In this document: positions 9,050 to 17,706 of the stretch, piece after piece
Numbering within the stretch: the first letter of the stretch is position 1
How the letters are laid out: each line of letters begins with the position of its first letter
Assembly (NCBI RefSeq): GCF_004005945.1
Contig: NZ_SACS01000001.1
Location: 248,001 to 312,000, forward strand
From: Rheinheimera riviphila
GTDB lineage: Bacteria > Pseudomonadota > Gammaproteobacteria > Enterobacterales > Alteromonadaceae
DNA length: 64,000 nt
Direction of reading: 5' to 3'
The notes under the pieces: generated by a model
The model's input: the letters and a program-made list of their open reading frames with translations, nothing else
What the model was told of the DNA's origin: nothing
Database searches by the model: none
Position numbers and translations under genes: made by a program

Positions 9050-9053
9050 GTAT
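9029..9053 (-). promoter_or_regulatory. Type 1 IscR binding site
   Basis: The 25-bp palindrome, read on the minus strand as ATACTTGACT then AAATC then AGTCAGGAAT, agrees with the known type 1 IscR consensus (ATASYYGACTRWWWYAGTC and so on) at 24 of 25 positions by eye. It covers the -35 box and most of the spacer of the iscR promoter. Confidence 0.88.
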
Positions 9054-9110
9054 TAAAGCCGAGTAAAACACTCAGGTATTATTTACAATGACTCTTCAAT
9101 CGCGTCGTGG

Positions 9111-9920
9111 TCAAATGGTCGGATCAAACTCTTCATGGGCTTTTTTGCGTTGTTCCGCTGCTTCGCGCTCAGCTGCTAAAAAAGCTTCATCAATGATATT
9201 CATTGTCGGCACCGCATCACAGACATTGCCGCCAAGCTGGTTCACACTCTGGCATAACTCAGCCACTTTATTATCGAGGCAATGGATGTGATCCAGCATC
9301 CGGCCGATGGCATTGGCGACCGGATCCGGGTTATCGCTGGCGACGGCATAAGCATCAAAGCCAAATTTTTTCGCGAGGTTCTGCCGTTCTTCACTGACAT
9401 GCGAATCTTGTTTGGCGACTATTCTTCCGGGGATCCCCACCACAGTAGCGCCAGGTGGCACGTCTTTCACCACCACCGCATTCGAGCCAATCCGCGCATT
9501 TTCGCCGACATACAATGGACCTAATACTTTGGCGCCGGCGCCGATGACCACATTGTTGCCCAAAGTCGGATGGCGTTTGCCCGGATTCCAGCTGGTGCCG
9601 CCTAAAGTCACGCCATGGTACAACGTGACGTCATCGCCGATTTCAGCAGTTTCGCCAATCACCACGCCCATGCCATGGTCGATAAAAAACCGGCGGCCAA
9701 TTTTGGCGCCTGGGTGAATTTCGACCCCGGTTAACCAGCGGGCGATGGTACTTAAAAAACGTGCCAGCCATTTCCAGCCCGCGCGCCACAAGCGGTGATT
9801 CATCCGGTGCCACCAGATGGCGTGCAATCCCGGATAGTTAGTCAACACTTCAAAAGCACTACGCGCCGCCGGATCGCGGTCAAATACACTACGAATATCT
9901 TCTTTAATGCCAGCAAACAT
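9111..9920 (-). CDS. cysE: Serine O-acetyltransferase
   Basis: A 269-residue enzyme making O-acetylserine from serine and acetyl-CoA, the first step of cysteine synthesis. The N-terminal helices run [20 protein letters not shown]. The left-handed parallel beta-helix of hexapeptide repeats follows, with [18 protein letters not shown] and [21 protein letters not shown], then the closing [14 protein letters not shown]. This is the shorter CysE/EpsC lineage with a long C-terminal extension (residues about 170-269). The ATG at 9920 has AGGA eight bases upstream; an in-frame start 11 codons earlier lacks this. It lies between trmJ and iscR, supplying cysteine for IscS. Confidence 0.95.
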   Translation of the reverse strand: MFAGIKEDIRSVFDRDPAARSAFEVLTNYPGLHAIWWHRMNHRLWRAGWKWLARFLSTIARWLTGVEIHPGAKIGRRFFIDHGMGVVIGETAEIGDDVTLYHGVTLGGTSWNPGKRHPTLGNNVVIGAGAKVLGPLYVGENARIGSNAVVVKDVPPGATVVGIPGRIVAKQDSHVSEERQNLAKKFGFDAYAVASDNPDPVANAIGRMLDHIHCLDNKVAELCQSVNQLGGNVCDAVPTMNIIDEAFLAAEREAAEQRKKAHEEFDPTI

Positions 9921-9957
9921 ACAATGTCCTTGTGCCCAAAAGGCCTGCGCCACTAGA

Positions 9958-10695
9958 TTACTCGGTTGGATTGTCCAGCTTATGCTTACGCTGCATCGAG
10001 GTTAAAATGCCACGTAAGATATTTAATTCAGCATCTTCCGGCCGCGCCCGGGTAAACAACCGCTTTAATTTGGTCATCACGACACCTGGATGTTGTTTGA
10101 TGATAAAACCGGTGTCGTTGAGAGTTTGTTCTAAATGCTGATAAAAACGCTCCATCTGTTCGGAGCTTGGGTATATCGTGTCGTCAGCGGCAACGGTCTG
10201 CGGTTTGGCCGCTAACGCAGCGACCCGCACTTCGTACGTGACAATTTGCACCGCCATCGCCAGATTCAAAGAACTGTATTCGGGATTCGCAGGAATGCAG
10301 ACGTGGAAATTACACAGTTGCAGCTCTTCATTACTTAAACCACTACTTTCGCGGCCGAATACCAGCGCCACCGGTTTTTGCTGAGCTTCAATCACCGCCT
10401 TTTCACCACATTCGCGCGGCTCCAGCATCGGCCAGGATAAAGTGCGGGAACGGGCACTGGCGCCAACAATCAGGCCACAATCACTAATTGCGTCTTCCAG
10501 TTTTTCCACAACTTTAGCATTGGCCAGTACTTCGCTGGCGCCTGCTGATAGTGCATATGCCTGACCATCTGGCAGCTCTTTGGGCGACACCAGCCATAAC
10601 TGGCTTAAACCCATGGTTTTCATCGCCCGGGCTACCGAACCAATATTGCCGGTGTGCGTGGTACCAACCAATACAATACGGATTTGATCTAACAT
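9958..10695 (-). CDS. trmJ: tRNA (cytidine/uridine-2'-O-)-methyltransferase TrmJ
   Basis: A 245-residue SPOUT-family enzyme that 2'-O-methylates tRNA position 32. The three family motifs are visible: [30 protein letters not shown] and [19 protein letters not shown], the last forming the SAM-binding knot. A C-terminal extension from about residue 165 matches TrmJ. The start [17 protein letters not shown] at 10695 is chosen by homology; the frame is open further upstream without family similarity. Its position just ahead of cysE and iscR is conserved in related bacteria. Confidence 0.95.
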   Translation of the reverse strand: MLDQIRIVLVGTTHTGNIGSVARAMKTMGLSQLWLVSPKELPDGQAYALSAGASEVLANAKVVEKLEDAISDCGLIVGASARSRTLSWPMLEPRECGEKAVIEAQQKPVALVFGRESSGLSNEELQLCNFHVCIPANPEYSSLNLAMAVQIVTYEVRVAALAAKPQTVAADDTIYPSSEQMERFYQHLEQTLNDTGFIIKQHPGVVMTKLKRLFTRARPEDAELNILRGILTSMQRKHKLDNPTE

Positions 10696-11007
10696 GATGT
10701 AGGCGCTCCGGAGCTGCATCGCGCGACAAATGCATAGTTTTTGACATAGCTTTTTAAAAAAGTGCGGCATTTTAGCATAAGCAAATGCCAACTGTGCAGC
10801 AAAATCAGCAGTCTGGACTGCTATAACAATGCAAATCCCACGACTATACCGCTTGGCCGGCGATTCGACGCATTTCACAATCTATTTTTGGTGGCTGGTC
10901 GTACCTAAGGCGGCAAATATCAGTTTACGACTGCAAAGCGCAGTCAGGTTTGCTAAACTAGCGCCGCTCTGTTTCAGAGCCTCTTTTCAACAATAAGGAT
11001 TAAACGC
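10696..11007. other. Divergent promoter region trmJ / methyltransferase-like gene
   Basis: About 310 bp between divergent starts. It must hold promoters for both sides, but I see no clear operator. Nothing resembling an RNA gene is visible. Confidence 0.5.
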
Positions 11008-11835
11008 ATGAAAGCTTTGACCCCGTTCGTTGTACTCTCCACGTTATTATTCTCTGCAGCACCGGCCGTCGCCGCCACTGCCAACGAAGCCGCCATTCAG
11101 GCAGCAGTTAATCATCCGGTGCGTAGCGCCGCCAACAAAGCCCGTGACGTGCATCGTCATCCGGTTGAAACTTTAAGTTTTTTTGAAGTCACCCCAAAAA
11201 GCACTGTTGTTGAAGTGTCTCCAGGCGGTGGCTGGTATACCGAAATTCTGGCGCCGTTATTAAAAGCCGAAGGCAAATATTACGCCGCCCATCAACCGGC
11301 TGATTCAACATCTGAATATGCCAAAAAATCATTGGCCGCTTATCAGGCTAAATTAGCTGCTGATCCGGTATTTAGCAGTGTGACCGTCACTGGTTTTGCC
11401 GCCGACAAAGCATATGAAATTGCCCCTGCCGGTTCTGCCGATGTAGTGGTGACTTTCCGTAACCTGCACAACTGGTATATGCAAAAAGGCGAAGAAAGCC
11501 TGCTGACCGCCTATAAAAGCTTTTACGCCGCGCTGAAACCAGGTGGCGTGTTAGGTGTAGTTGAACACCGTCTGCCAGAAGCCAAAGCAGCTGGCGATTG
11601 GACCAAATCTGGTTATATGCCACAAAGCCTGGCGGTGAAAGTCGCGTTGCAAGCCGGTTTTGTGCTGGAAGGCACCAGCGAAGTGAACGCCAATCCAAAA
11701 GATACCGCTGATCACCCGGAAGGTGTTTGGACGTTACCGCCAGTGTTGGCGTTAAAAGAAAAAGACAAAGCTAAATATCAGGCGATTGGCGAAAGCGACC
11801 GGATGACGTTGAAATTCCGTAAGCCTAAAGCTTAA
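11008..11835 (+). CDS. Exported class I SAM-methyltransferase-like protein
   Basis: A 275-residue protein with a clear signal peptide (MKALTPFVVLSTLLFSAAPAVAA) followed by a Rossmann methyltransferase-like fold. The SAM-binding glycine loop is VVEVSPGGGWYTEIL near residue 67-81, a motif II-like DVVVTFRNLHNWY follows near 145, and LKPGGVLGVVEHR is near 175. It belongs to the predicted methyltransferases often annotated COG4798. The oddity is export: SAM is not known to be available in the periplasm, so the substrate and even catalytic activity are uncertain. A good AAGGA ribosome site precedes the ATG. purD follows after 53 bp. Confidence 0.8.
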   Translation: MKALTPFVVLSTLLFSAAPAVAATANEAAIQAAVNHPVRSAANKARDVHRHPVETLSFFEVTPKSTVVEVSPGGGWYTEILAPLLKAEGKYYAAHQPADSTSEYAKKSLAAYQAKLAADPVFSSVTVTGFAADKAYEIAPAGSADVVVTFRNLHNWYMQKGEESLLTAYKSFYAALKPGGVLGVVEHRLPEAKAAGDWTKSGYMPQSLAVKVALQAGFVLEGTSEVNANPKDTADHPEGVWTLPPVLALKEKDKAKYQAIGESDRMTLKFRKPKA

Positions 11836-11888
11836 TCATTTGATGCTGCGTAATTCGTAAACTTAAAGCTTAATAAGTGGATCCTTCA

Positions 11889-13178
11889 ATGAAAGTTCTT
11901 GTGATAGGCGGCGGTGGCCGCGAACACGCTCTGGCGTGGAAAGCTGCACAATCGCCAAACGTCAGCCAGGTGTTCGTGGCGCCGGGTAATGCCGGTACTG
12001 CGCTGGAATCCAATCTGCAAAACGTCGCAATTGCTGCTGACGATGTGCCGGCGCTGTTAGCGTTTGCGCAGCAAGAGCAGATTGCGCTGACCATTGTTGG
12101 CCCGGAAGCGCCATTAGCACGTGGCGTGGTGGATAGTTTCCGCGCTCAGGGCTTGGCGATTTTTGGCCCGACTAAAGCAGCAGCACAGCTGGAAAGTTCC
12201 AAAGCTTTTGCCAAAGACTTCCTGGCCCGCCACCAGATCCCAACCGCCAGTTACGGTACTTTCAGCGATGTATCTGATGCTAAAGCTTATGTCGCCGAAC
12301 AAGGCACACCAATCGTGATCAAGGCCGATGGTTTAGCGGCAGGTAAAGGCGTGATTATCGCCCAGACCGAAGCTGAAGCTTTTGCGGCGATTGAAGATAT
12401 GTTGTCCGGCAACAAGTTTGGCGATGCCGGCAGCCGCGTGGTGATTGAAGAGTTTTTAGTCGGCGAAGAAGCGTCTTTTATTGTGATGGTCGATGGCAAA
12501 AACGCTTTGGCTTTTGCTTCTAGTCAGGATCATAAAGCACGCGACGACGCCGACAAAGGCCCGAACACCGGTGGTATGGGCGCATATTCGCCAGCCCCGG
12601 TGGTAACACCAGCGGTGCATGATTGGGTGATGTCACAGGTGATTTATCCAACAGTGAATGGCATGGCAGCTGAAGGTACTGTTTATACTGGCTTTTTGTA
12701 CGCCGGTTTAATGGTAGCGCCAAACGGCACCTGCAAAGTACTGGAATTTAACTGCCGTTTTGGCGATCCGGAAACCCAACCGATTATGCTGCGCTTGCAG
12801 TCTGATTTGGTGGAACTGTGCCAAAACGCCGTTGATGGCAAGCTTGATCAAACCCAGATCCAGTTCGACAGCCGCGCTGCTGTGGGTGTGGTGTTGGCAG
12901 CAGGTGGCTACCCGGATGATTATCGCAAAGGTGATGTCATTTCAGGTCTGCCACAAGCGGATAACCTGGAAGCTAAAGTGTTTCATGCCGGTACCAAACT
13001 TGACGATGGCAAAGTGCTGACCGCCGGTGGCCGGGTGCTTTGTGCCACGGCTTTAGGCGCGAATGTCACTGCAGCGCAACAAGCGGCCTATCAGCTGGTT
13101 GACCAAATTCACTGGGACGGTGTGTTTAGCCGTCGGGATATTGGGTATCGGGCTATTGCGCGCGAGCAACAAGCCTAA
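11889..13178 (+). CDS. purD: Phosphoribosylamine-glycine ligase
   Basis: A 429-residue ATP-grasp enzyme (same length as E. coli PurD) joining glycine to phosphoribosylamine in purine synthesis. It begins MKVLVIGGGGREHALAWK. The ATP-grasp signatures IVIKADGLAAGKGVIIA, EEFLVGEEASF and NCRFGDPETQ are intact, and the N-, A-, B- and C-domains are all present. The ATG at 11889 is preferred over one four codons earlier because of the family start. purH, its usual partner, is not adjacent. Confidence 0.97.
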   Translation: MKVLVIGGGGREHALAWKAAQSPNVSQVFVAPGNAGTALESNLQNVAIAADDVPALLAFAQQEQIALTIVGPEAPLARGVVDSFRAQGLAIFGPTKAAAQLESSKAFAKDFLARHQIPTASYGTFSDVSDAKAYVAEQGTPIVIKADGLAAGKGVIIAQTEAEAFAAIEDMLSGNKFGDAGSRVVIEEFLVGEEASFIVMVDGKNALAFASSQDHKARDDADKGPNTGGMGAYSPAPVVTPAVHDWVMSQVIYPTVNGMAAEGTVYTGFLYAGLMVAPNGTCKVLEFNCRFGDPETQPIMLRLQSDLVELCQNAVDGKLDQTQIQFDSRAAVGVVLAAGGYPDDYRKGDVISGLPQADNLEAKVFHAGTKLDDGKVLTAGGRVLCATALGANVTAAQQAAYQLVDQIHWDGVFSRRDIGYRAIAREQQA

Positions 13179-13193
13179 ACAAACTGATAACGA

Positions 13194-13218
13194 CTGGCCG
13201 GATCCAAAGTTCGGCCAG
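13194..13218 (+). terminator. Hairpin after purD, weak terminator candidate
   Basis: A 7-bp stem CTGGCCG / CGGCCAG with an 11-base loop starts 15 bp past the purD stop. The following TTATTTCT is only a weak T tract, so this may be an imperfect terminator or an incidental hairpin. Confidence 0.45.
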
Positions 13219-13325
13219 CTTATTTCTAAGCTGTTCTGCCCCGCCCCACTTGCCAAAAACCTGAACTTGATTAAGCTGGTTCGCATATTCGCTATTCACT
13301 CTTCTGTTCCTGTCAGGAAATTCCG

Positions 13326-15116
13326 ATGCAAACACTCAAATTCCACTGCCTGGTTTTACCTTTTGCTGTCAGTTTATTGTCATGGCAAGTTGCTGCCAGT
13401 TGCACCACCGATTTTACCCCAGTGTCACAAATTCAGGGCGATGGCACCCAAAGCCCGCTTACCGGCAAAACCCTGACCACCCAGGGTGTAGTGCTCGGCA
13501 CGATTTATCCGGGCAGCAAACAACCGTCATTACTGATCCAAAGCCTGAAGGCTGATAGCAATCCAACGACTGCTGAAGCTTTAATGATTGCCGACAGTCA
13601 GTTAGCTGCGCTGTATCAACCAGGTCAGTTGCTGCAACTCACTGGCACCGTGCGCGAACTTGGTAAAATGACCGCGCTCACTAACATAACCGCCAGCGCA
13701 ATTTGTGCCGAACAACAGCCTTTGCCAAAACTGCAACTGCAGCTGCCGGTCAAACAACTCACCGACTGGGAAGCGTTAGAGGGTCAATATCTGGTGTTTC
13801 CGCAAACGCTGGTCGTCAACGACAGTTATCCGTTGGCGCGTTACGGTGAAATTCTGTTGGCTGATCGGCGGTTGATGGTCGCCACTGAAGTCACAAAACC
13901 GGGCGCAGAAGCGCAGGCTTTTGAAAAACAACAACAGCTGCATGAAATTTGGTTGGATGACCACAGCATCAGGCAAAATCCAGAGCCGATCCCGTTCCCA
14001 ACCGGTGGTTTATCGGCTGAGAAATCAGTGCGGGTTGGCGATGAAGTACGTGGCATTGAAGGCTTTTTAGTGCAAACCAAAGCCGGTTATCGTTTGTTGC
14101 CAACCAAAGCACCGGAGTTTAATAGCGCCAATCCACGGAGCAACACGCCAACAGCCAAACCTGAGGGAGCACTGCGGGTTGCCAGTTTTAACGTGCTGAA
14201 CTTTTTCACCGGCGCCGGGCAAACGCCACAATTTCCGACCAAACGTGGCGCCAGCAATGCCGACGAACTGGTACGCCAGCAAGGCAAAATGATCGCAGCG
14301 TTAAGTGCGATGGATGCGGATATTATTGGTTTACTGGAAGTTGAGAACAACGGCTATGCCGCTGATGGCGCTTTAGCCACCATAGTGCGGCTGCTGAATG
14401 AAAAGCTCGGCAGCACGAAATTTGCTTTTGTGGAGACTGCTGAAAAACCGGGTACTGACCAAATTAAAGTGGCACTGATTTACCGTATCGCCAGCGTCAA
14501 ACCTGTCGGGCAACCGGCCATTAATTTAACCGGGCCTTTTGTGCGCGGCAGCCGTGCGCCACTGGCACAAAGTTTTGTGCATCAGGGTTCGAGCACTGAG
14601 TTGTTGGTGAGCGTTAATCACTTTAAATCTAAAGGCAGTTGCCCGAAATTACCTGGCGCGGACAACGATAACAACGATGGTCAGTCGTGCTGGAATGCGG
14701 CACGGGTTATCGCCGCCAAAACGCTGGCCAGCTGGTTAGCCACGCAACCAACCGGACAAAAAACGACCCATCAGCTGGTGATTGGTGATTTAAATGCCTA
14801 TCGGCTAGAAGATCCGGTCACCACGCTGGAACAAGCGGGTTGGCAGCATTTGCCTGGTGCCGAGCCAAAAACTGCGGCAGCGCATTGGTCTTATGTCTAC
14901 AAAGGCCGCTCGGGCAGTTTGGATCACGCGTTAGCGACAAAAACTCTGGCGGAAAAACTGGTGCAGTTTGAACATTGGCATATCAACGCCGATGAACCGG
15001 CGGTGCTGGATTACAATACCGAGCACAAGTCAAAAGCACAGCAGAAAAACTTATATGCACCAACACCGTTCCGGTCTTCAGATCACGATCCGCTGGTGAT
15101 GGATTTTAAGTTTTAA
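13326..15116 (+). CDS. Extracellular endonuclease, ExeM/NucH family
   Basis: A 596-residue secreted nuclease. The signal peptide ends near AAS (residues 1-25). Residues about 26-270 form an OB-fold-like N-terminal region typical of ExeM/NucH proteins. An endonuclease/exonuclease/phosphatase domain starts at residue 283 (LRVASFNVLNFF). Catalytic motifs include IIGLLEVENNGYA (Glu), VNHFKSKG, VIGDLNAYRLEDP (the Asp-Asn pair) and the C-terminal SSDHDPLVMDF. Such enzymes degrade extracellular DNA for phosphate and carbon or in biofilms. It lacks the C-terminal membrane anchor found in some ExeM proteins, so the protein may be freely released. It stands alone; an inverted REP-like pair follows it. 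Confidence 0.9.
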   Translation: MQTLKFHCLVLPFAVSLLSWQVAASCTTDFTPVSQIQGDGTQSPLTGKTLTTQGVVLGTIYPGSKQPSLLIQSLKADSNPTTAEALMIADSQLAALYQPGQLLQLTGTVRELGKMTALTNITASAICAEQQPLPKLQLQLPVKQLTDWEALEGQYLVFPQTLVVNDSYPLARYGEILLADRRLMVATEVTKPGAEAQAFEKQQQLHEIWLDDHSIRQNPEPIPFPTGGLSAEKSVRVGDEVRGIEGFLVQTKAGYRLLPTKAPEFNSANPRSNTPTAKPEGALRVASFNVLNFFTGAGQTPQFPTKRGASNADELVRQQGKMIAALSAMDADIIGLLEVENNGYAADGALATIVRLLNEKLGSTKFAFVETAEKPGTDQIKVALIYRIASVKPVGQPAINLTGPFVRGSRAPLAQSFVHQGSSTELLVSVNHFKSKGSCPKLPGADNDNNDGQSCWNAARVIAAKTLASWLATQPTGQKTTHQLVIGDLNAYRLEDPVTTLEQAGWQHLPGAEPKTAAAHWSYVYKGRSGSLDHALATKTLAEKLVQFEHWHINADEPAVLDYNTEHKSKAQQKNLYAPTPFRSSDHDPLVMDFKF

Positions 15117-15133
15117 GGCTGAGCAAGTTATGC

Positions 15134-15166
15134 GGCGTACTAGCCTTTGGCTGAGTACGCCCTACA
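15134..15166 (-). repeat. REP-like palindrome, copy 1 (inverted relative to copy 2)
   Basis: A 33-bp element whose minus-strand reading, TGTAGGGCGTACTCAGCC then AAAGGCTAGTACGCC, can form a GGCGTACT / AGTACGCC hairpin. It matches copy 2 at 28 of 33 positions on the opposite strand, and some of the differences pair up as compensatory changes in the stem. Confidence 0.75.
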
Positions 15167-15207
15167 ATTTTTACATTTTAAAACAATGTGTTAAACGTAT
15201 TAAGCCC

Positions 15208-15240
15208 TGTAGAGCGGACTCGGCCGAAGGCTAGTCCGCC
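15208..15240 (+). repeat. REP-like palindrome, copy 2
   Basis: A 33-bp element reading TGTAGAGCGGACTCGGCC then GAAGGCTAGTCCGCC, with a GCGGACT / AGTCCGC stem. With copy 1 it makes an inverted pair separated by 41 bp, the layout of BIME-type repeats. It lies between the convergent nuclease and MAPEG genes, the usual location for REP sequences. Confidence 0.75.
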
Positions 15241-15271
15241 AATAACACAGCATCAAACATAGTTTGATGAC

Positions 15272-15670
15272 TCAACCACTCACCGTCAACACAGCCCGCA
15301 CCATCATTGTCACCAAACAACCAACACCGATACTCCAAACCATCGAACGCAATAACGCTTTATCCATTAAATACAATAAGATGTACCCAACACGGCACGA
15401 CACAAACCCCCAGGCCAAACCCTGCATCACGCCATCATAGTTGCCGGCAATCACACAGCTGAGTAACGCCGCCAGAAACAGCTGCAAGGCCTCAAAGCTA
15501 TTGTAATGGGCTCCAGTAGCACGTTGGCCCAGCCCTTCCAATTTCGCTTGTTGCGCCCGTGGATGGTGATTGTCATATCCACCCAACTGATGCATGGCTT
15601 TAGCGACCGGAATTTTTGCCAGATAGGGCAACAACGCAACTACTAATAACGCCAGTAATAACGCGCTCAT
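15272..15670 (-). CDS. MAPEG-family inner-membrane protein
   Basis: A 132-residue integral membrane protein with four predicted helices: residues 2-22, about 55-75, 82-102 and 110-130. The MAPEG signature region R-A-x-x-A-H-x-N-x-x-E is recognisable in ATGAHYNSFEALQLF, preceded by the GQRA segment. Members include glutathione-dependent enzymes, but bacterial COG3686-type proteins are functionally undefined. Its ATG overlaps the stop of the upstream beta-propeller gene by four bases, so the two are translationally coupled. Confidence 0.8.
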   Translation of the reverse strand: MSALLLALLVVALLPYLAKIPVAKAMHQLGGYDNHHPRAQQAKLEGLGQRATGAHYNSFEALQLFLAALLSCVIAGNYDGVMQGLAWGFVSCRVGYILLYLMDKALLRSMVWSIGVGCLVTMMVRAVLTVSG

Positions 15671-16614
15671 GGTTTCACCGCTGCAGGCTGACAGACAAAG
15701 GCCAGCTGTTTTTGATCAATACTGAAACTAAAACGGCTGATACTGCCGTCACAGTGCTCGCTTAAATCCAGCCAGCGCTGCCAACGTTTGTCACCGGGCT
15801 GCCAGCTGTGAAGTTTCTGTCCGGCTGACGCGATGAGTAAATCCCGGTTCCACCAGCGAAAATCCTGCGCAGTTTCCGGCAATAACACCAGCTGCGCGCT
15901 CTGCTGCATGTTCTGGGTTTCATACATTTTGAGCGCTAGCCGCTCGCCTTTACGTTCACTGAAATAGCCTTCGTTGGTGCCAGGACGCCAGGCCAAACCA
16001 CGACCGATATTGCGCGCCAAGGTGGTGAGATCGCCGTTGCTGTTACGATAGGCTATTTGATGATCTGCTTCATCTTTGCCCAGAATAAACAGCAATACAT
16101 CATCGGCCGGTCCCCAGGCGTGATAACCCACGCCAACCACTTCGGGCAACATCACTGCTGGCTCGCCGGTCACTGGTAACCGCCATAACCGTTGTTTGCC
16201 ATCCGCTTCCACCACCACCGCCGACAATGCTTGATCGGCTGGCAGCACCGTTGGCGAATATTCGCTTAATGCTGTGTTTTGAAACAAATCGAGGGTGCCG
16301 GTTTTAATATCGTAGCGGGCAATGTCCATCTGACTTTTCTCACCACTGCCCTGCTGCGAGGTGAAGTACAACTGAGTACCGGTCAGATTAAAGGCCGGTT
16401 GATTGTGGTAACCGACATTGGCATTTACTTTTTTGACGTTGGCGATTTTGCCATCCAGCAAATCGGCCAGATACACATCATAAGTTGGGATTGCGGTTGG
16501 CGCTGGTGTCGGAACAGCCGCCGGAACAGCTGCAGTCGTAGCGGTCTGGGCGCAAGCGTTACTGCACAAAGCGGCAACGAAAATAAATACAGAACAATGA
16601 GTTAAAGCTGACAT
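15667..16614 (-). CDS. Exported TolB-like beta-propeller protein
   Basis: A 315-residue protein with a signal peptide (MSALTHCSVFIFVAALCSNACA) and a proline/alanine-rich linker (residues about 22-45). Repeated propeller blades follow, with motifs such as NQPAFNLTGTQLYFTSQ, YSPTVLPADQALSAVV, YHAWGPADDVLLFIL and RFSFSIDQKQLAFVC, as in TolB/WD40-like PD40 repeats. No catalytic domain is visible, so it is probably a binding or scaffold protein in the periplasm. The ATG at 16614 has AGGA upstream and gives a proper signal peptide; an in-frame start 12 codons earlier is less likely. It overlaps the downstream MAPEG gene by ATGA. Confidence 0.7.
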   Translation of the reverse strand: MSALTHCSVFIFVAALCSNACAQTATTAAVPAAVPTPAPTAIPTYDVYLADLLDGKIANVKKVNANVGYHNQPAFNLTGTQLYFTSQQGSGEKSQMDIARYDIKTGTLDLFQNTALSEYSPTVLPADQALSAVVVEADGKQRLWRLPVTGEPAVMLPEVVGVGYHAWGPADDVLLFILGKDEADHQIAYRNSNGDLTTLARNIGRGLAWRPGTNEGYFSERKGERLALKMYETQNMQQSAQLVLLPETAQDFRWWNRDLLIASAGQKLHSWQPGDKRWQRWLDLSEHCDGSISRFSFSIDQKQLAFVCQPAAVKP

Positions 16615-16721
16615 CTGACGTCCTATCCAATGAGCCGGTGGCGACACCACCGAAAAGCGGTTGCGGAACTTTCACTTTATCCTTTATGGTAGGTTCAGGG
16701 CAATTATAGATAAGAGCAAAA

Positions 16722-17615
16722 ATGTCAGATAAAAATCCAATTATTGCCGTGACCGGTTCCAGTGGTGCGGGCACCAGCACCACCACCAATTCTTTTTCGC
16801 ATATTTTCAGAAGCTTAGGCATTGATGCCGCTTTGGTCGAAGGCGATTGTTTTCACCGTTTCAGCCGTCCGGAAATGGATGTCGCGGTGCGAAAAGCCAA
16901 AGAACAAGGCAAGTACATCAGCTATTTTGGCGCTGAGGCCAACGACTTTGGCGCACTGGAAAATTGCTTTGCCCATTATGCCGAACATGGCATTTCCAAA
17001 GTCCGACGTTATTTGCATACCTTTGATGAAGCCGTACCCTATAACCAACTGCCGGGCACTTTTACGCCATGGCAGGATTTGCGGCCTGATACCGATTTAT
17101 TGTTTTATGAAGGCCTGCACGGTGGCGTGGTCACCGAAGACAATAATGTGGCGCAGCATGTTGATTTGCTGATCGGCATGGTGCCGATCGTGAACTTAGA
17201 GTGGATCCAGAAAATCATCCGCGACACGTCAGAGCGTGGCCATTCGCGCGAAGCGGTACAAGCCAGCATCGTGCGCAGCATGGACGATTACATTAACCAC
17301 ATTACGCCGCAGTTTTCCCGTACCCATATCAATTTCCAGCGCGTGCCAACAGTGGATACGTCGAACCCATTCAGTGCTAAGGATATTCCATCCCTGGATG
17401 AAAGTTTTGTGGTGATCCGCTTTCGTGGCATCAAACACGTCGATTTCCCCTATTACCTGCAAATGATCAACGGCTCTTTTATGTCGCGGGTCAATACGTT
17501 GGTAGTCCCGGGAGGCAAGATGGGGTTGGCGATGGAGCTGATTTTAACACCGCTGATTGAAGAATTAATGCTAAAACGCCGTCAGGCGCGTGGGCAGATT
17601 AACTGGCTGGAATAA
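16722..17615 (+). CDS. prkB: Phosphoribulokinase family protein (PrkB-like)
   Basis: A 297-residue kinase with the Walker A loop AVTGSSGAGTSTTT (residues 9-22) and the family segments EGDCFHRFSRPEM, YFGAEANDFGALE and LLFYEGLHGG. It matches the bacterial phosphoribulokinase family that phosphorylates ribulose 5-phosphate. No RuBisCO or other Calvin-cycle genes are in the window, and similar solitary prkB genes occur in heterotrophic gammaproteobacteria such as E. coli, where their role is unclear. It stands alone, divergent from the beta-propeller gene and convergent with tdh. Confidence 0.88.
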   Translation: MSDKNPIIAVTGSSGAGTSTTTNSFSHIFRSLGIDAALVEGDCFHRFSRPEMDVAVRKAKEQGKYISYFGAEANDFGALENCFAHYAEHGISKVRRYLHTFDEAVPYNQLPGTFTPWQDLRPDTDLLFYEGLHGGVVTEDNNVAQHVDLLIGMVPIVNLEWIQKIIRDTSERGHSREAVQASIVRSMDDYINHITPQFSRTHINFQRVPTVDTSNPFSAKDIPSLDESFVVIRFRGIKHVDFPYYLQMINGSFMSRVNTLVVPGGKMGLAMELILTPLIEELMLKRRQARGQINWLE

Positions 17616-17653
17616 CGTTTTTCGGGCTGAAAATGTCGGTCAGGATTTAAAAA

Positions 17654-17680
17654 GTTCGCTTTGCAACACGCAAAGCGAAC
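17654..17680 (-). terminator. Terminator after tdh (possibly bidirectional)
   Basis: An 11-bp perfect stem GTTCGCTTTGC / GCAAAGCGAAC with a five-base loop. On the minus strand it is followed by TTTTTAAA. It lies 26 bp past the tdh stop and between the convergent prkB and tdh genes. Confidence 0.82.
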
Positions 17681-17706
17681 CTTTAAGGTACTGCAAAGCT
17701 TTTTGG

